A stretch of 64,000 bases of DNA from Pseudomonas sp. C1C7 (lineage in GTDB: Bacteria > Pseudomonadota > Gammaproteobacteria > Pseudomonadales > Pseudomonadaceae). Below are positions 30,571 through 43,859 of the stretch, one piece after another (position 1 is the first letter of the stretch; each line of letters starts with the position of its first letter). The stretch is from the NCBI RefSeq assembly GCF_013359595.1, contig NZ_JABFMP010000013.1, positions 1-64,000 of the forward strand. The letters are read 5' to 3'. Made by a program: the position numbers and the translations under genes. The notes below the pieces were generated by a model. That model did not search any database. It was not told where the DNA came from and saw only the letters and a program-made list of their open reading frames with translations.

Positions 30571-30794
30571 GGAAAGAAAGGTTCGTCTGTTGTGCGAATA
30601 CAGTGGTGGGGGCGGCCCCGGGCGATTTCAACTCCGACTGCCGGGTCAACTTGACTATCGGCAAAACGGTGTTACAACCAATAGAGCCCACAGTGGGTAA
30701 AAAAGATCCGCGGAGTCAACTTCTTTTCGAAAAACGACTGCGGATGGACTGGATGATACTCCAGTGATGGGGTCTGTTGCAGAGGGATATGAGC

Positions 30795-31064
30795 ATGGCG
30801 TTCGGCAAGGTGAAATGGTTCAACAATGCCAAGGGATACGGCTTCATCAACGAGGATGGCAAGACAGAAGACCTGTTTGCCCACTACTCGGCCATCAGGA
30901 TGGACGGTTACAAGACACTGAAGGCAGGCCAGGCTGTCTCCTTCAATATCATCCAGGGACCCAAGGGCCTGCACGCGGTCGAGATTCACGACGCCGCGGT
31001 CAAGAACGCTGATAAAGCGGCAGTCGCGGCGCCCAACAGCGCCCATGACACTGCACTGAGCTGA
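30795..31064 (+). CDS. cspD: Cold-shock domain protein CspD
   Basis: The 89-residue product is a cold-shock domain (GKVKWFNNAKGYGFINEDG, DLFAHYSAI, VSFNIIQGPKGLHAVEI) with a short alanine-rich tail. CspD-type proteins bind single-stranded nucleic acid and slow replication in stationary phase. I use ATG 30795, seven bases after AGAGGGA; an ATG two codons earlier is too close to that site. The order clpA-clpS-cspD with divergent transcription is the common gammaproteobacterial arrangement. Confidence 0.92.
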   Translation: MAFGKVKWFNNAKGYGFINEDGKTEDLFAHYSAIRMDGYKTLKAGQAVSFNIIQGPKGLHAVEIHDAAVKNADKAAVAAPNSAHDTALS

Positions 31065-31089
31065 CCGAACCGCCCGTAATCCAGTCATT

Positions 31090-31127
31090 AAAAAACCGCC
31101 CGACTCACTGAGCCGGGCGGTTTTTTC
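31090..31127. terminator. Bidirectional terminator between cspD and icd
   Basis: AAAAAACCGCCCG and CGGGCGGTTTTTT form a long perfect stem with A and T tracts on the two sides, serving the convergent cspD and icd genes. Confidence 0.92.
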
Positions 31128-31145
31128 GTTGCCTGAACGGGCGTA

Positions 31146-32402
31146 TTACATGTGCTTGATCAGGGCTTCACCGAAGCCCGAAGACGACACCAGGGTGGCG
31201 CCTTCCATCAGACGTTCGAAGTCATAGGTCACGGTCTTGGCCTTGATTGCGCCATTGGTGCCCTTGATGATCAGGTCCGCCGCCTCGGTCCAGCCCAGGT
31301 GACGCAGCATCATCTCCGCCGAGAGAATCACCGAACCCGGGTTGACCTGGTCCTTGCCGGCATATTTCGGCGCGGTGCCATGGGTCGCCTCGAACATGGC
31401 CACGGTGTCGGACAGGTTGGCGCCCGGTGCGATACCGATACCGCCCACTTCCGCCGCCAGGGCGTCGGAGAGGTAGTCACCGTTGAGGTTCAGGGTGGCA
31501 ATCACATCGTACTCGGCCGGACGCAGCAGGATCTGCTGGAGCATGGCGTCGGCGATGGCATCCTTGACGATGACTTCGCGGCCGGTTTTCGGGTTCTTGA
31601 ACTTCATCCACGGGCCGCCGTCGAGGAGCTCGGCGCCGAATTCGTTCTTCGCGATCTCGTAACCCCAGTCCTTGAAGGCACCTTCGGTGAACTTCATGAT
31701 GTTGCCCTTGTGCACGATGGTCAGCGACTTGCGATCGTTGTCCACCACGTACTGCAAGGCCTTGCGCACCAGACGCTGGGTACCTTCTTTCGAGACCGGC
31801 TTGATGCCGATGCCGCAATCCTGGTCGAAACGGATCTTGGTGACGCCCATTTCTTCCTTCAGGAACTTGATGACCTTGTTGGCTTCAGGCGAACCGGCTT
31901 TCCACTCGATGCCGGCATAAATGTCTTCGGAGTTTTCGCGGAAGATCACCATGTCCACATCGCCGGGTTTTTTCACCGGGCTTGGTACACCGTCGAACCA
32001 TACGACCGGACGCAGGCAGACATACAGGTCCAGCTGCTGGCGCAGGGCAACGTTGAGGGAACGGATACCACCGCCGACCGGGGTGGTCAGAGGCCCCTTG
32101 ATGGAGACCACGTAATCTTTGACGGCATCCAGGGTTTCCTGGGGCAGCCAGGTGTCCTGGTCGTAAACCTGGGTGGCTTTCTCGCCGGCATAGACTTCCA
32201 TCCAGGAAATCTTGCGCTTGCCCCCATAGGCCTTTTCCACGGCAGCATCAACCACTTTGATCATGACGGGACTGACGTCGACGCCAATACCGTCGCCTTC
32301 GATGAACGGGATGATCGGATTGTCAGGAACATTGAGAGAATGGTCTGCATTGACGGTGATTTTGTCACCGACGGCTGGAACCTGAATCTTCTTGTAACCC
32401 AT
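31146..32402 (-). CDS. icd: Isocitrate dehydrogenase (NADP+), homodimeric type
   Basis: The 418-residue TCA enzyme oxidatively decarboxylates isocitrate to 2-oxoglutarate. Visible: [20 protein letters not shown] (containing the regulatory serine loop phosphorylated by AceK in enterics), the metal-binding region, and NADP-specific [11 protein letters not shown]. The ATG at 32402 (MGYKKIQVP) has GGAG upstream; further in-frame ATGs are not conserved. It is divergent from the second, monomeric isocitrate dehydrogenase gene. Confidence 0.97.
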   Translation of the reverse strand: MGYKKIQVPAVGDKITVNADHSLNVPDNPIIPFIEGDGIGVDVSPVMIKVVDAAVEKAYGGKRKISWMEVYAGEKATQVYDQDTWLPQETLDAVKDYVVSIKGPLTTPVGGGIRSLNVALRQQLDLYVCLRPVVWFDGVPSPVKKPGDVDMVIFRENSEDIYAGIEWKAGSPEANKVIKFLKEEMGVTKIRFDQDCGIGIKPVSKEGTQRLVRKALQYVVDNDRKSLTIVHKGNIMKFTEGAFKDWGYEIAKNEFGAELLDGGPWMKFKNPKTGREVIVKDAIADAMLQQILLRPAEYDVIATLNLNGDYLSDALAAEVGGIGIAPGANLSDTVAMFEATHGTAPKYAGKDQVNPGSVILSAEMMLRHLGWTEAADLIIKGTNGAIKAKTVTYDFERLMEGATLVSSSGFGEALIKHM

Positions 32403-35120
<2,718 letters not shown>

Positions 35121-35138
35121 GGTTGTAAAGTGGTAAAG

Positions 35139-35163
35139 AAACCCCGGCCCCGTGCCGGGGTTT
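35139..35163 (+). terminator. Intrinsic terminator of idh
   Basis: AAACCCCGGC-CCCGT-GCCGGGGTTT has a 10-bp stem and is followed by CTGTTTT. Confidence 0.85.
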
Positions 35164-35239
35164 CTGTTTTGGCTCACACACTCCCGGCAAACACCGCTCC
35201 CACACTGGAATGCGTACAACCCTGAATTCGAGGAACCCC

Positions 35240-35686
35240 ATGGACTGGCAACCCCACATCACCGTCGCCACCATCGTCGAGGACAACGGCCGCTTCCTCA
35301 TGGTCGAGGAATCCAGGCACGGCCGTAACGTGCTCAACCAGCCCGCCGGCCACCTGGATCCGGACGAAACCCTGATCGAAGCCGCCGTGCGCGAAACCCT
35401 CGAGGAAACCGGCTGGGACGTCGAGCCGACCGGCGTACTGGGCATTTATCTCTACACCGCCCCCAGCAACCGCGTGACCTATCAGCGAGTCTGCTTCATC
35501 GCCAGACCACTCAAACACCACCCCGACTACCAACTCGACGAGGGCATCGTCGGCGCCAAGTGGTTGACCCGCGACGAATTAATCGAGCAGCGCGACAACT
35601 GGCGCAGCGAGCTGATCATCCGTTGCATCGATGATTATCTGGCCGGTAATCGCCACAGCCTCGAATTGATCCGCCCTTCCCTTTAG
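35240..35686 (+). CDS. nudJ: NUDIX hydrolase, NudJ type
   Basis: The 148-residue product contains a complete Nudix box, GHLDPDETLIEAAVRETLEETGW (about 37-59), with the REx2Ex1E catalytic glutamates. NudJ enzymes hydrolyse nucleoside di/triphosphates and HMP-PP. The order nudJ-mnmA-hflD-purB is the same as in E. coli, which supports the assignment. The ATG at 35240 is preceded by GAGGAA. Confidence 0.88.
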   Translation: MDWQPHITVATIVEDNGRFLMVEESRHGRNVLNQPAGHLDPDETLIEAAVRETLEETGWDVEPTGVLGIYLYTAPSNRVTYQRVCFIARPLKHHPDYQLDEGIVGAKWLTRDELIEQRDNWRSELIIRCIDDYLAGNRHSLELIRPSL

Positions 35687-35745
35687 CCTTGCGCGCGCGA
35701 GCCTGATAGAATCGCGTCCTTTTTCAAGACACTCATTGAATTCCT

Positions 35746-36879
35746 ATGCGTGATCCAGCCCCTTCTGATACACAAAAGAAGCGCGTCATTGTCGGCATGT
35801 CCGGCGGCGTGGACTCTTCCGTTTCCGCTCTCCTGCTGATCGAGCAGGGTTACGAGGTGGAAGGCCTGTTCATGAAGAACTGGGAAGAAGACGACGGAAC
35901 CGAATACTGCACCGCCATGGATGACCTGGCGGACGCGCAGGCCGTGTGCGACAAGATCGGCATCAAGCTGCACACCGCCAACTTCGCCGCCGAGTACTGG
36001 GACAACGTGTTCGAGCACTTCCTGGAGGAGTACAAGGCCGGTCGCACGCCGAACCCGGACATCCTGTGCAACCGCGAGATCAAGTTCAAGGCGTTCCTCG
36101 ACTACGCCATGATGCTGGGCGCCGACCTGATCGCCACCGGTCACTACGTGCGCCGCCGCGACATCGATGGCCGCACCGAACTGCTCAAGGGTCTGGACCC
36201 GAACAAGGACCAGAGCTACTTCCTGCACGCCGTCGGCGGCGAACAGATCGCCAAGACCCTGTTCCCGGTCGGCGAACTGGAAAAGCCCGAAGTGCGTGCG
36301 ATTGCCGAGAAATACGAACTGGCGACCGCCAAGAAGAAGGATTCCACCGGGATCTGCTTCATCGGCGAGCGTCGTTTCACCGACTTCCTCAAGCAATACC
36401 TGCCGGCACAACCGGGCGAAATCAAAACCACCGAAGGCGAAGTCATCGGCCGTCACCACGGCCTGATGTACCACACCATCGGCCAGCGTCAGGGCCTGGG
36501 TATCGGCGGACTGAAGGACGCCGGTGACGAGCCGTGGTACGTCCTGATCAAGGACCTGGAACACAACGAACTGATCGTTGGCCAGGGCAACGATCACCCG
36601 TATCTGTTCTCCCGTGCCCTGCTCGCCTCGGACATCTATTGGGTCAATCCGATCGACCTGAGCCAGCCGCGCCGGTTGACCGCCAAGGTCCGCTATCGCC
36701 AGAGCGACCAGCCCTGCACCCTGGAAAAAACCGCTACCGGCTATCGCGCAACATTCGATGACCCGCAACGCGCAGTGACCCCAGGCCAATCCGTGGTGTT
36801 CTACGACGGTGAAATCTGCCTGGGCGGCGGCGTGATCGAAGTGGCGGAACCATGGACCAGCAAGGGCGCACAGCAATGA
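35746..36879 (+). CDS. mnmA: tRNA-specific 2-thiouridylase MnmA
   Basis: The 377-residue enzyme activates U34 of tRNA Lys, Glu and Gln with ATP and inserts sulfur supplied by TusE. It has the PP-loop [16 protein letters not shown], the first catalytic cysteine in [13 protein letters not shown] and the second in [13 protein letters not shown]. The tRNA-binding middle and a C-terminal beta-barrel are complete. Its stop overlaps hflD by ATGA. The sulfur relay genes tusDCBE are in the same window at 13190-14571. Confidence 0.97.
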   Translation: MRDPAPSDTQKKRVIVGMSGGVDSSVSALLLIEQGYEVEGLFMKNWEEDDGTEYCTAMDDLADAQAVCDKIGIKLHTANFAAEYWDNVFEHFLEEYKAGRTPNPDILCNREIKFKAFLDYAMMLGADLIATGHYVRRRDIDGRTELLKGLDPNKDQSYFLHAVGGEQIAKTLFPVGELEKPEVRAIAEKYELATAKKKDSTGICFIGERRFTDFLKQYLPAQPGEIKTTEGEVIGRHHGLMYHTIGQRQGLGIGGLKDAGDEPWYVLIKDLEHNELIVGQGNDHPYLFSRALLASDIYWVNPIDLSQPRRLTAKVRYRQSDQPCTLEKTATGYRATFDDPQRAVTPGQSVVFYDGEICLGGGVIEVAEPWTSKGAQQ

Positions 36880-37499
36880 GCCCGATTCAGGAGCAACTGA
36901 CAGCACTGGGCGGCGTGTTTCTCGCCGCGGTGCTGGTGGACAGGATCGCCAAGACCGGCCAGACCAACGAGGCCGGCCTGACCTGCATGCTCGGCAGCCT
37001 GCTGATCCGCGACCCCAAGGACACTCTTGAGGTCTACGGCGGCGACGACATCAATCTGCGCGAGGGCTACCGCGCCCTGATCGGCGCCCTCGAACGCGAC
37101 CCGAGCGCCCTGCAGCGCGAACCGTTGCGTTACGCACTGTCGATGCTTGGCCTTGAGCGGCAACTGGCCAAGCGCGACGACATGCTCGACATCATCGGCA
37201 AGCGCCTGCCGCAGATTCAGTCCCAGGTCGATCATTTCGGCCCGGCCCACGAAAACGTCGTTGCCGCCTGCGGCGCGCTGTATCAGGACACCCTGAGCAC
37301 CCTGCGCCAACGCATCCAGGTCCACGGCGACATGCGCAACCTGCAGCAGCCGAGCAACGCCTCGAAGATCCGCGCCCTGTTGCTGGCCGGCATCCGCTCG
37401 GCACGCCTGTGGCGCCAACTGGGCGGCCATCGCTGGCAGCTGGTGATCAGCCGGCGCAAATTGCTCAAAGAGCTTTATCCACTGATGCGCAGCAGCTGA
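36876..37499 (+). CDS. hflD: High-frequency lysogenization protein HflD homologue
   Basis: The 207-residue all-helical protein begins [20 protein letters not shown] with conserved [16 protein letters not shown]. In E. coli HflD associates with the inner membrane and binds phage lambda CII; its cellular role is unclear. The start overlaps the mnmA stop. It lies between mnmA and purB as in E. coli. Confidence 0.93.
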   Translation: MSPIQEQLTALGGVFLAAVLVDRIAKTGQTNEAGLTCMLGSLLIRDPKDTLEVYGGDDINLREGYRALIGALERDPSALQREPLRYALSMLGLERQLAKRDDMLDIIGKRLPQIQSQVDHFGPAHENVVAACGALYQDTLSTLRQRIQVHGDMRNLQQPSNASKIRALLLAGIRSARLWRQLGGHRWQLVISRRKLLKELYPLMRSS

Positions 37500-37539
37500 A
37501 ACGCATCGGCGACACCGTTTTGTAGTCTGTAACGCGTAA

Positions 37540-38997
<1,458 letters not shown>

Positions 38998-39020
38998 TCC
39001 ACCGCTGGACCATTCAAAAG

Positions 39021-39045
39021 ACGCCCGGCCGCGCCGGGCGTTTTT
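39021..39045 (+). terminator. purB: Intrinsic terminator of purB
   Basis: ACGCCCGG and CCGGGCGT enclose a short GC-rich centre, and TTTTT follows. Confidence 0.9.
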
Positions 39046-39084
39046 ATTCCCGTATGAAAAGCGCATTTTTTCAATAGGTTACAC

Positions 39085-40254
39085 ATGAATCCTGACATCC
39101 CTCTTCAACTTCTGGGCGGCATCACGGCACGGGAGTTCCTGCGCGACTACTGGCAGAAAAAACCGCTGCTGATCCGTCAGGCGATTCCTGATTTCGAAAG
39201 CCCGATCGATGCCGACGAACTCGCCGGCCTGGCCCTGGAAGAAGAAGTCGAATCGCGTTTGGTCATCGAGAACGGCGAGCGTCCATGGGAATTGCGTCGC
39301 GGCCCGTTCGCCGAAGACGAGTTCAGCAAACTGCCGGAGCGCGAGTGGACCCTGCTGGTGCAGGCGGTCGACCAGTTCGTGCCGGAAGTCAGCGAACTGC
39401 TGGAAAACTTCCGCTTCCTGCCGAGCTGGCGCATCGATGACGTGATGATCAGCTACGCCGCACCGGGCGGCAGCGTCGGTCCGCACTTCGACAACTACGA
39501 CGTGTTCCTGCTGCAAGGCCACGGCAAGCGCAGCTGGAAAATCGGCCAGATGTGCAACACCGAAAGCCCGCTGCTGCAACACGCCGACCTGCGCATCCTC
39601 GCCGAATTCGAAGGCACCGATGAGTGGGTGCTGGAACCGGGCGACATGCTCTACCTGCCGCCACGCCTGGCGCACTGGGGCGTTGCCGTGGACGACTGCC
39701 TGACCTACTCCGTAGGCTTCCGTGCACCGAGCGCTTCGGAAGTGCTGACTCACTTCACCGACTTCCTCAGCCAGTTCCTGTCGGACGAAGAGCGCTATAC
39801 CGATGCCGACGCCCAGCCGGTGTCCGACCCGCACCAGATCCAGCGCGACGCCCTCGATCGCCTGAAGAGCCTGCTGGCCGAGCACATGAGCGACGAGCGC
39901 CTGCTGCTGACCTGGTTCGGCCAGTTCATGACCGAACCGCGCTACCCGGAACTGGTGGTCGGTCCGGAAGAAGTCGAAGAAGACGACTTCCTCAGCGCCC
40001 TGGAAGATGGCGCCGTGCTGATCCGCAACCCGAGTGCGCGCCTGGCCTGGTCGGAAGTGGATGACGACCTGCTGCTGTTCGCCAGCGGCCAGAGCCGTTA
40101 TCTGCCGGGCAAACTGCGCGAGCTGCTGAAGCTGATCTGTGCCGCCGACGCCCTGCACGTCGACAACCTCGGCGCCTGGCTGAGCGACGAAGATGGCCGC
40201 GGCCTGCTGTGTGAACTGGTCAAGCAAGGAAGCCTGGGGTTTGCCGATGAATAA
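39085..40254 (+). CDS. roxA: 50S ribosomal protein L16 arginine hydroxylase (JmjC/cupin)
   Basis: The 389-residue 2-oxoglutarate/Fe(II) oxygenase of the YcfD/RoxA family hydroxylates an arginine of ribosomal protein L16. The metal triad is visible as H and D in GPHFDNYDVFLLQ and the distal H in PPRLAHWGVA. A C-terminal winged-helix dimerisation region follows the JmjC domain. The ATG at 39085 has a weak AGG site. It overlaps the next gene by 8 bases. Confidence 0.93.
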   Translation: MNPDIPLQLLGGITAREFLRDYWQKKPLLIRQAIPDFESPIDADELAGLALEEEVESRLVIENGERPWELRRGPFAEDEFSKLPEREWTLLVQAVDQFVPEVSELLENFRFLPSWRIDDVMISYAAPGGSVGPHFDNYDVFLLQGHGKRSWKIGQMCNTESPLLQHADLRILAEFEGTDEWVLEPGDMLYLPPRLAHWGVAVDDCLTYSVGFRAPSASEVLTHFTDFLSQFLSDEERYTDADAQPVSDPHQIQRDALDRLKSLLAEHMSDERLLLTWFGQFMTEPRYPELVVGPEEVEEDDFLSALEDGAVLIRNPSARLAWSEVDDDLLLFASGQSRYLPGKLRELLKLICAADALHVDNLGAWLSDEDGRGLLCELVKQGSLGFADE

Positions 40255-40672
40255 GATTCGCGTACGTGTCGCAGACTGGCAAAAGGACAACGCCGAGATC
40301 CGGCGCATTCGTGAAGCGGTGTTTGTCGCCGAGCAATCCGTTCCACCAGAACTGGAGTGGGATGCCGACGACGTGACGGCCGTGCATTTCCTCGCCCTCG
40401 AAGGCGACTTCCCGATCGGCACCGCCCGCCTGCTGCCTGACGGTCACGTCGGCCGGGTGTCGGTGCTCAAGGACTGGCGGGGCCTGAAAGTCGGCGATGC
40501 GCTGATGCACGCAGTGATCGACGAGGCCGAGAAGCGCGGGCTGAAGCAGCAAATGCTCAGCGCCCAGGTCCAGGCCACGGCGTTCTACGAGCGCCTGGGT
40601 TTCAGCATGGTCAGCGAGGAATTCCTGGAAGCCGGGATTCCTCATGTCGATATGGTTCGTCATTCGGCTTGA
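40247..40672 (+). CDS. GNAT-family N-acetyltransferase
   Basis: The 141-residue single GNAT domain has the acetyl-CoA loop VLKDWRGLKVGDALMHAVI and the C-terminal ATAFYERLGFSMVSEEF. Substrate unknown; the layout resembles ElaA/YjcF-like small acetyltransferases. The start lies inside roxA (8-base overlap), so translation is probably coupled to that ribosomal oxygenase. Confidence 0.88.
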   Translation: MNKIRVRVADWQKDNAEIRRIREAVFVAEQSVPPELEWDADDVTAVHFLALEGDFPIGTARLLPDGHVGRVSVLKDWRGLKVGDALMHAVIDEAEKRGLKQQMLSAQVQATAFYERLGFSMVSEEFLEAGIPHVDMVRHSA

Positions 40673-40687
40673 GACCGAGGCGTCACC

Positions 40688-40740
40688 TTCGCGGGCAAGC
40701 CTCGCTCCTACGACCTGTAGGAGCGAGGCTTGCCCGCGAA
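40688..40740. repeat. Perfect 24-bp-arm REP palindrome
   Basis: The arm starting TTCGCGGGCAAGCCTCGCTC (40688-40711) is exactly complementary to 40717-40740, with a 5-base loop GACCT. It is a head-to-head pair of the same REP unit seen at 141 and 13041, with almost no spacer. Confidence 0.9.
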
Positions 40741-40760
40741 GAGAGCCTCAGAAACACCAC

Positions 40761-40796
40761 AAAACGCCCCGCCATTTGCCAATGCCGGGGCGTTTT
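40761..40796 (+). terminator. Terminator after the roxA-acetyltransferase pair
   Basis: AAAACGCCCC and GGGGCGTTTT pair around a 16-base centre. The stem is A-rich on one side and T-rich on the other, so it may act in both directions. Confidence 0.7.
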
Positions 40797-40884
40797 GCTG
40801 TCTACGATTCAATTAGCCCCACGCGACGCCGACAAACTGGATACCCTCGGCTCTACAACACCTTTCATCGCGGAGATAACGGAT

Positions 40885-41643
40885 ATGTCCCTACGCACCC
40901 TGCTCACCACGCTGCTGGTGGCCTGCAGTTTTTCGGTCATGGCGGCCACCGAAATCGTGCCCCTGAACTACCACACCAGCGCCGACATGTTGCCCGTGGC
41001 GCAGAATTTCATCGGCAAGGACGGCCAGGTCAGCGCCTATGGCAATCAGCTGATCGTCAACGCCGATCAGCGCAAGATCGACGAACTTAAAGCCCTGATC
41101 AGCCAACTCGATACTGCGCCAAAACGCCTGCTGATCACCGTCGACACCAACGAAAACAACGTCCAGGGCGACCAGGGTTACTCGATCAACGGCAACAAAC
41201 CGCAGGTGCGCATCATCAACCGCAGCACCGACAGCCGGGACGGCGGCATCCAGCAGGTCCAGGCCACCGACGGCATGCCGGCACTGATCCAGATCGGCCA
41301 GAGCGTACCGCTGACCAGCACCCAGACCGACTCCTACGGCGACCTGCGCAGCGAGACCGAATACCGCAACGTCACCCAGGGTTTTTACGTCACCGCCAGC
41401 GTCACCGGCGAGATCGTCCATCTGTCGATCAGTACCAACCGTGACCGCATGAGCCAGGAACGTCCCGATGTAGTGAACGTCCAAAGTACCGACACAACCG
41501 TCACCGGGCGCGTGGGTGAATGGATCCTCCTGGCCGGCGTAAATGGTCAGACACAGGCCGATAAACAGGGCCTGGCCCGCAGCTACTCGACCCAAAGCCG
41601 CAACGACATGACCCTGCGGGTGAAAGTCGATACTTTGGACTGA
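40885..41643 (+). CDS. Stand-alone secretin-like periplasmic protein
   Basis: The 252-residue product has a signal peptide (about 1-20, ending SVMAA). The next region, IVPLNYHTSADMLPVAQNFI and GNQLIVNADQRKIDELKALI, is a secretin N1-type fold as found in GspD/PilQ. After that come IQIGQSVPLTST, TQGFYVTASVTGEIVHLSI and VTGRVGEWILLAGV, resembling parts of the secretin core, but the protein is far too short for a full secretin channel and has no lipobox. The ATG at 40885 follows GGAG. Neighbouring secretion genes are absent. Function unknown. Confidence 0.75.
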   Translation: MSLRTLLTTLLVACSFSVMAATEIVPLNYHTSADMLPVAQNFIGKDGQVSAYGNQLIVNADQRKIDELKALISQLDTAPKRLLITVDTNENNVQGDQGYSINGNKPQVRIINRSTDSRDGGIQQVQATDGMPALIQIGQSVPLTSTQTDSYGDLRSETEYRNVTQGFYVTASVTGEIVHLSISTNRDRMSQERPDVVNVQSTDTTVTGRVGEWILLAGVNGQTQADKQGLARSYSTQSRNDMTLRVKVDTLD

Positions 41644-41683
41644 GACACCGAAAACTGACTGGCAAGTCGTATTAGACCAAAGA

Positions 41684-41744
41684 TGTAGTGCTTGAAAAAA
41701 AGCACTACAAATTGTTTGACGGGGCAAAAAAGCGAAGGCATGAT
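41684..41744 (+). promoter_or_regulatory. aceA: Putative aceA operator and promoter
   Basis: A perfect 9-bp inverted repeat, TGTAGTGCT-TGAAAAAA-AGCACTACA (41684-41709), lies just upstream of TTGACG (41716-41721) and CATGAT (41739-41744), which are 17 bases apart. Transcription from here would give a leader of about 370 bases. The TGTAGT/ACTACA half-sites resemble targets of RpiR-family regulators; Pseudomonas RccR, from memory, controls aceA, but I am not certain of its consensus. Confidence 0.5.
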
Positions 41745-41749
41745 GGCCT

Positions 41750-42118
41750 CGCTCCCGCTAATCAGAGGCCCTGGCAAGGGCCTTCGAGGCGATGTTCGCA
41801 CCTACCCCCGCGAACCGCTTCGTGTCTGTACCGCCCATAAGGTGTGTTTGACGAGGTTGCCGACTGGAACGAAGTTGTCCCGAGGGACGGAAGCTAATTT
41901 AGGTAACCCGGCACCACACTGATGTTCGCACCAAGGCCCACGACGCCCGAATGCGCCCGCAGTTTTCGCCTTTACCTGCTCACTTCCCCTCGAGCCCATC
42001 GTTCATCCCGTCGCCATCCCCGCCGAACCGACCTGACCACCCGAGTCTCTGGTCAGCGAGCGCATGAATATTCCACCGCAGAACAACTTTTCATAAAGAC
42101 GCGACGAGGTTTATCTCC
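41750..42118 (+). promoter_or_regulatory. aceA: Long, possibly structured aceA leader
   Basis: This stretch has no convincing gene. It holds hairpins AGGCCC-TGGCAA-GGGCCT (41766-41783) and GTCCC-GA-GGGAC (41877-41888), and a direct repeat GATGTTCGCACC at 41791-41802 and 41931-41942. The latter half is pyrimidine-rich. The aceA ribosome-binding site GACGAGG lies near 42104-42110. Confidence 0.4.
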
Positions 42119-43444
42119 ATGGCACTGACACGCGAACAGCAAATTGCAGCCCTTGAAAAAGACTGGGCTGAAAACCCGCGCTGGAAAGGCGTGACACGCA
42201 CCTACTCCGCTGCTGACGTCGTCCGCCTGCGTGGCTCGGTTCAACCTGAGCACACCTTTGCAAAAATGGGCGCCGAGAAGCTGTGGAACCTGGTTACCCA
42301 GGGTGCCAAGCCAGCCTTCCGTCCTGAGAAAGATTTCGTCAACTGCATGGGCGCCCTGACCGGCGGCCAGGCCGTACAACAAGTCAAAGCCGGTATCCAG
42401 GCGATCTACCTGTCGGGCTGGCAAGTGGCTGCGGACAACAACTCCGCCGAATCGATGTACCCTGACCAGTCGCTGTACCCGGTGGACTCGGTTCCAACCG
42501 TGGTCAAGCGCATCAACAACTCGTTCCGTCGTGCCGACCAGATCCAGTGGAAAGCCGGCAAGAACCCGGGCGATGAAGGCTACATCGACTACTTCGCGCC
42601 AATCGTGGCTGACGCCGAAGCCGGTTTCGGCGGCGTACTGAACGCCTACGAGCTGATGAAGAGCATGATCGAAGCAGGCGCCGCCGGCGTTCACTTCGAA
42701 GACCAACTGGCTTCCGTGAAGAAGTGCGGTCACATGGGCGGCAAGGTACTGGTTCCTACCCAGGAAGCCGTGCAGAAGCTGGTCGCTGCCCGTCTGGCCG
42801 CTGACGTTGCCGGCACGCCGACCATCATCCTGGCACGTACCGACGCCAACGCCGCCGACCTGCTGACTTCCGACTGCGACCCGTACGACCAGCCATTCGT
42901 GACTGGCGAGCGCACCCAGGAAGGCTTCTACAAAGTACGCGCCGGCCTGGACCAGGCAATCGCCCGCGGCCTGGCTTACGCTCCATACGCCGACTTGATC
43001 TGGTGCGAAACCGCCAAGCCGGACCTGGAAGAAGCCCGTCGCTTCGCCGAAGCGATCAAGAAGGAATACCCGGACCAACTGCTGTCGTACAACTGCTCGC
43101 CTTCCTTCAACTGGAAGAAAAACCTGGACGACGCGACCATCGCCAAGTTCCAGCGCGAACTGTCCGCCATGGGCTACAAGCACCAGTTCATCACCCTGGC
43201 CGGCATTCACAACATGTGGCACAGCATGTTCAACCTGGCGCACGACTACGCCCGCAACGACATGACTGCCTACGTGAAACTGCAAGAGCAGGAATTCGCC
43301 GACGCCGCCAAGGGCTACACCTTCGTGGCTCACCAGCAGGAAGTGGGCACCGGCTACTTCGACGACATGACCACCGTGATCCAGGGTGGCTCGTCCTCGG
43401 TAACCGCGCTGACCGGTTCGACTGAAGAAGAGCAGTTCCACTGA
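42119..43444 (+). CDS. aceA: Isocitrate lyase
   Basis: The 441-residue glyoxylate-shunt enzyme splits isocitrate into glyoxylate and succinate, bypassing the two decarboxylations catalysed in part by Icd/Idh. The catalytic signature KKCGHMGGK holds C203. Other blocks are [22 protein letters not shown] and SFNWKKNL. The ATG at 42119 has GAGG upstream. It is monocistronic, with its own long leader and a terminator after the stop. Confidence 0.97.
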   Translation: MALTREQQIAALEKDWAENPRWKGVTRTYSAADVVRLRGSVQPEHTFAKMGAEKLWNLVTQGAKPAFRPEKDFVNCMGALTGGQAVQQVKAGIQAIYLSGWQVAADNNSAESMYPDQSLYPVDSVPTVVKRINNSFRRADQIQWKAGKNPGDEGYIDYFAPIVADAEAGFGGVLNAYELMKSMIEAGAAGVHFEDQLASVKKCGHMGGKVLVPTQEAVQKLVAARLAADVAGTPTIILARTDANAADLLTSDCDPYDQPFVTGERTQEGFYKVRAGLDQAIARGLAYAPYADLIWCETAKPDLEEARRFAEAIKKEYPDQLLSYNCSPSFNWKKNLDDATIAKFQRELSAMGYKHQFITLAGIHNMWHSMFNLAHDYARNDMTAYVKLQEQEFADAAKGYTFVAHQQEVGTGYFDDMTTVIQGGSSSVTALTGSTEEEQFH

Positions 43445-43510
43445 TTCGCTTCATCTGAGTCAACGGCCGTTGCGCACTGGATAGAAAGCTAACCGCAGCG
43501 CTGCACATCT

Positions 43511-43540
43511 GACGCCCCGACTGGTTCGGGGCGTTTTTTT
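43511..43540 (+). terminator. aceA: Intrinsic terminator of aceA
   Basis: GACGCCCCGA and TCGGGGCGTT pair around CTGGT, followed by TTTTT. Confidence 0.9.
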
Positions 43541-43569
43541 GCCTGAAATTCAACAAACACCACAAAACC

Positions 43570-43669
43570 CTGTAGGAGCTGACGAGTGAAACGAGGCTGC
43601 GATCTTTTGATCTTGCTTAAAAGAAAAATCAAAAGATCGCAGCCTCGTTTCACTCGTCAGCTCCTACAG
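43570..43669. repeat. 100-base perfect palindrome (REPIN variant)
   Basis: Arms 43570-43611 and 43628-43669 are 42 bases each and perfectly complementary, with a 16-base loop. Both ends are CTGTAGGAGC as in the REP units, and the inner part GATCTTTTGAT is shared with 11041-11125, but the middle (TGACGAGTGAAACGAGGC) differs from the other copies in this window. It separates aceA from the nuo leader. Confidence 0.85.
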
Positions 43670-43735
43670 TAACGCCCCATATAAGCCAACTTTCCCAAGC
43701 ACCTCACATAAAAAAGTTTAAAAACCACCTCAAAC

Positions 43736-43754
43736 AATAATAATTATCATTTAG
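43736..43754. promoter_or_regulatory. Fur-box-like sequence upstream of nuoA
   Basis: AATAATAATTATCATTTAG matches the 19-base Fur consensus GATAATGATAATCATTATC at 13 of 19 positions. It lies 251 bases before the nuoA start in an AT-rich leader, in front of an operon encoding many Fe-S proteins. Confidence 0.35.
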
Positions 43755-43859
43755 ATAAAAACATGTTCGTTACATTACCTACAAAACATAATTGACGAAA
43801 AATCGGCTAATGCCCGCAACGCAAGGGCTACAGGGGTTTTGGGGGCTGGGGATGTCCTT

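Noticed and set aside
41692..41922. A 76-codon open frame in the aceA leader
   Set aside because: It starts within the operator palindrome, runs over the promoter and has no protein-like composition.
43736..43743. AATAATAA as a Crc/Hfq catabolite-activity motif
   Set aside because: It fits the AANAANAA pattern but lies more than 250 bases before the nuoA start, not at the ribosome-binding site. A Fur-type reading explains the longer string better.
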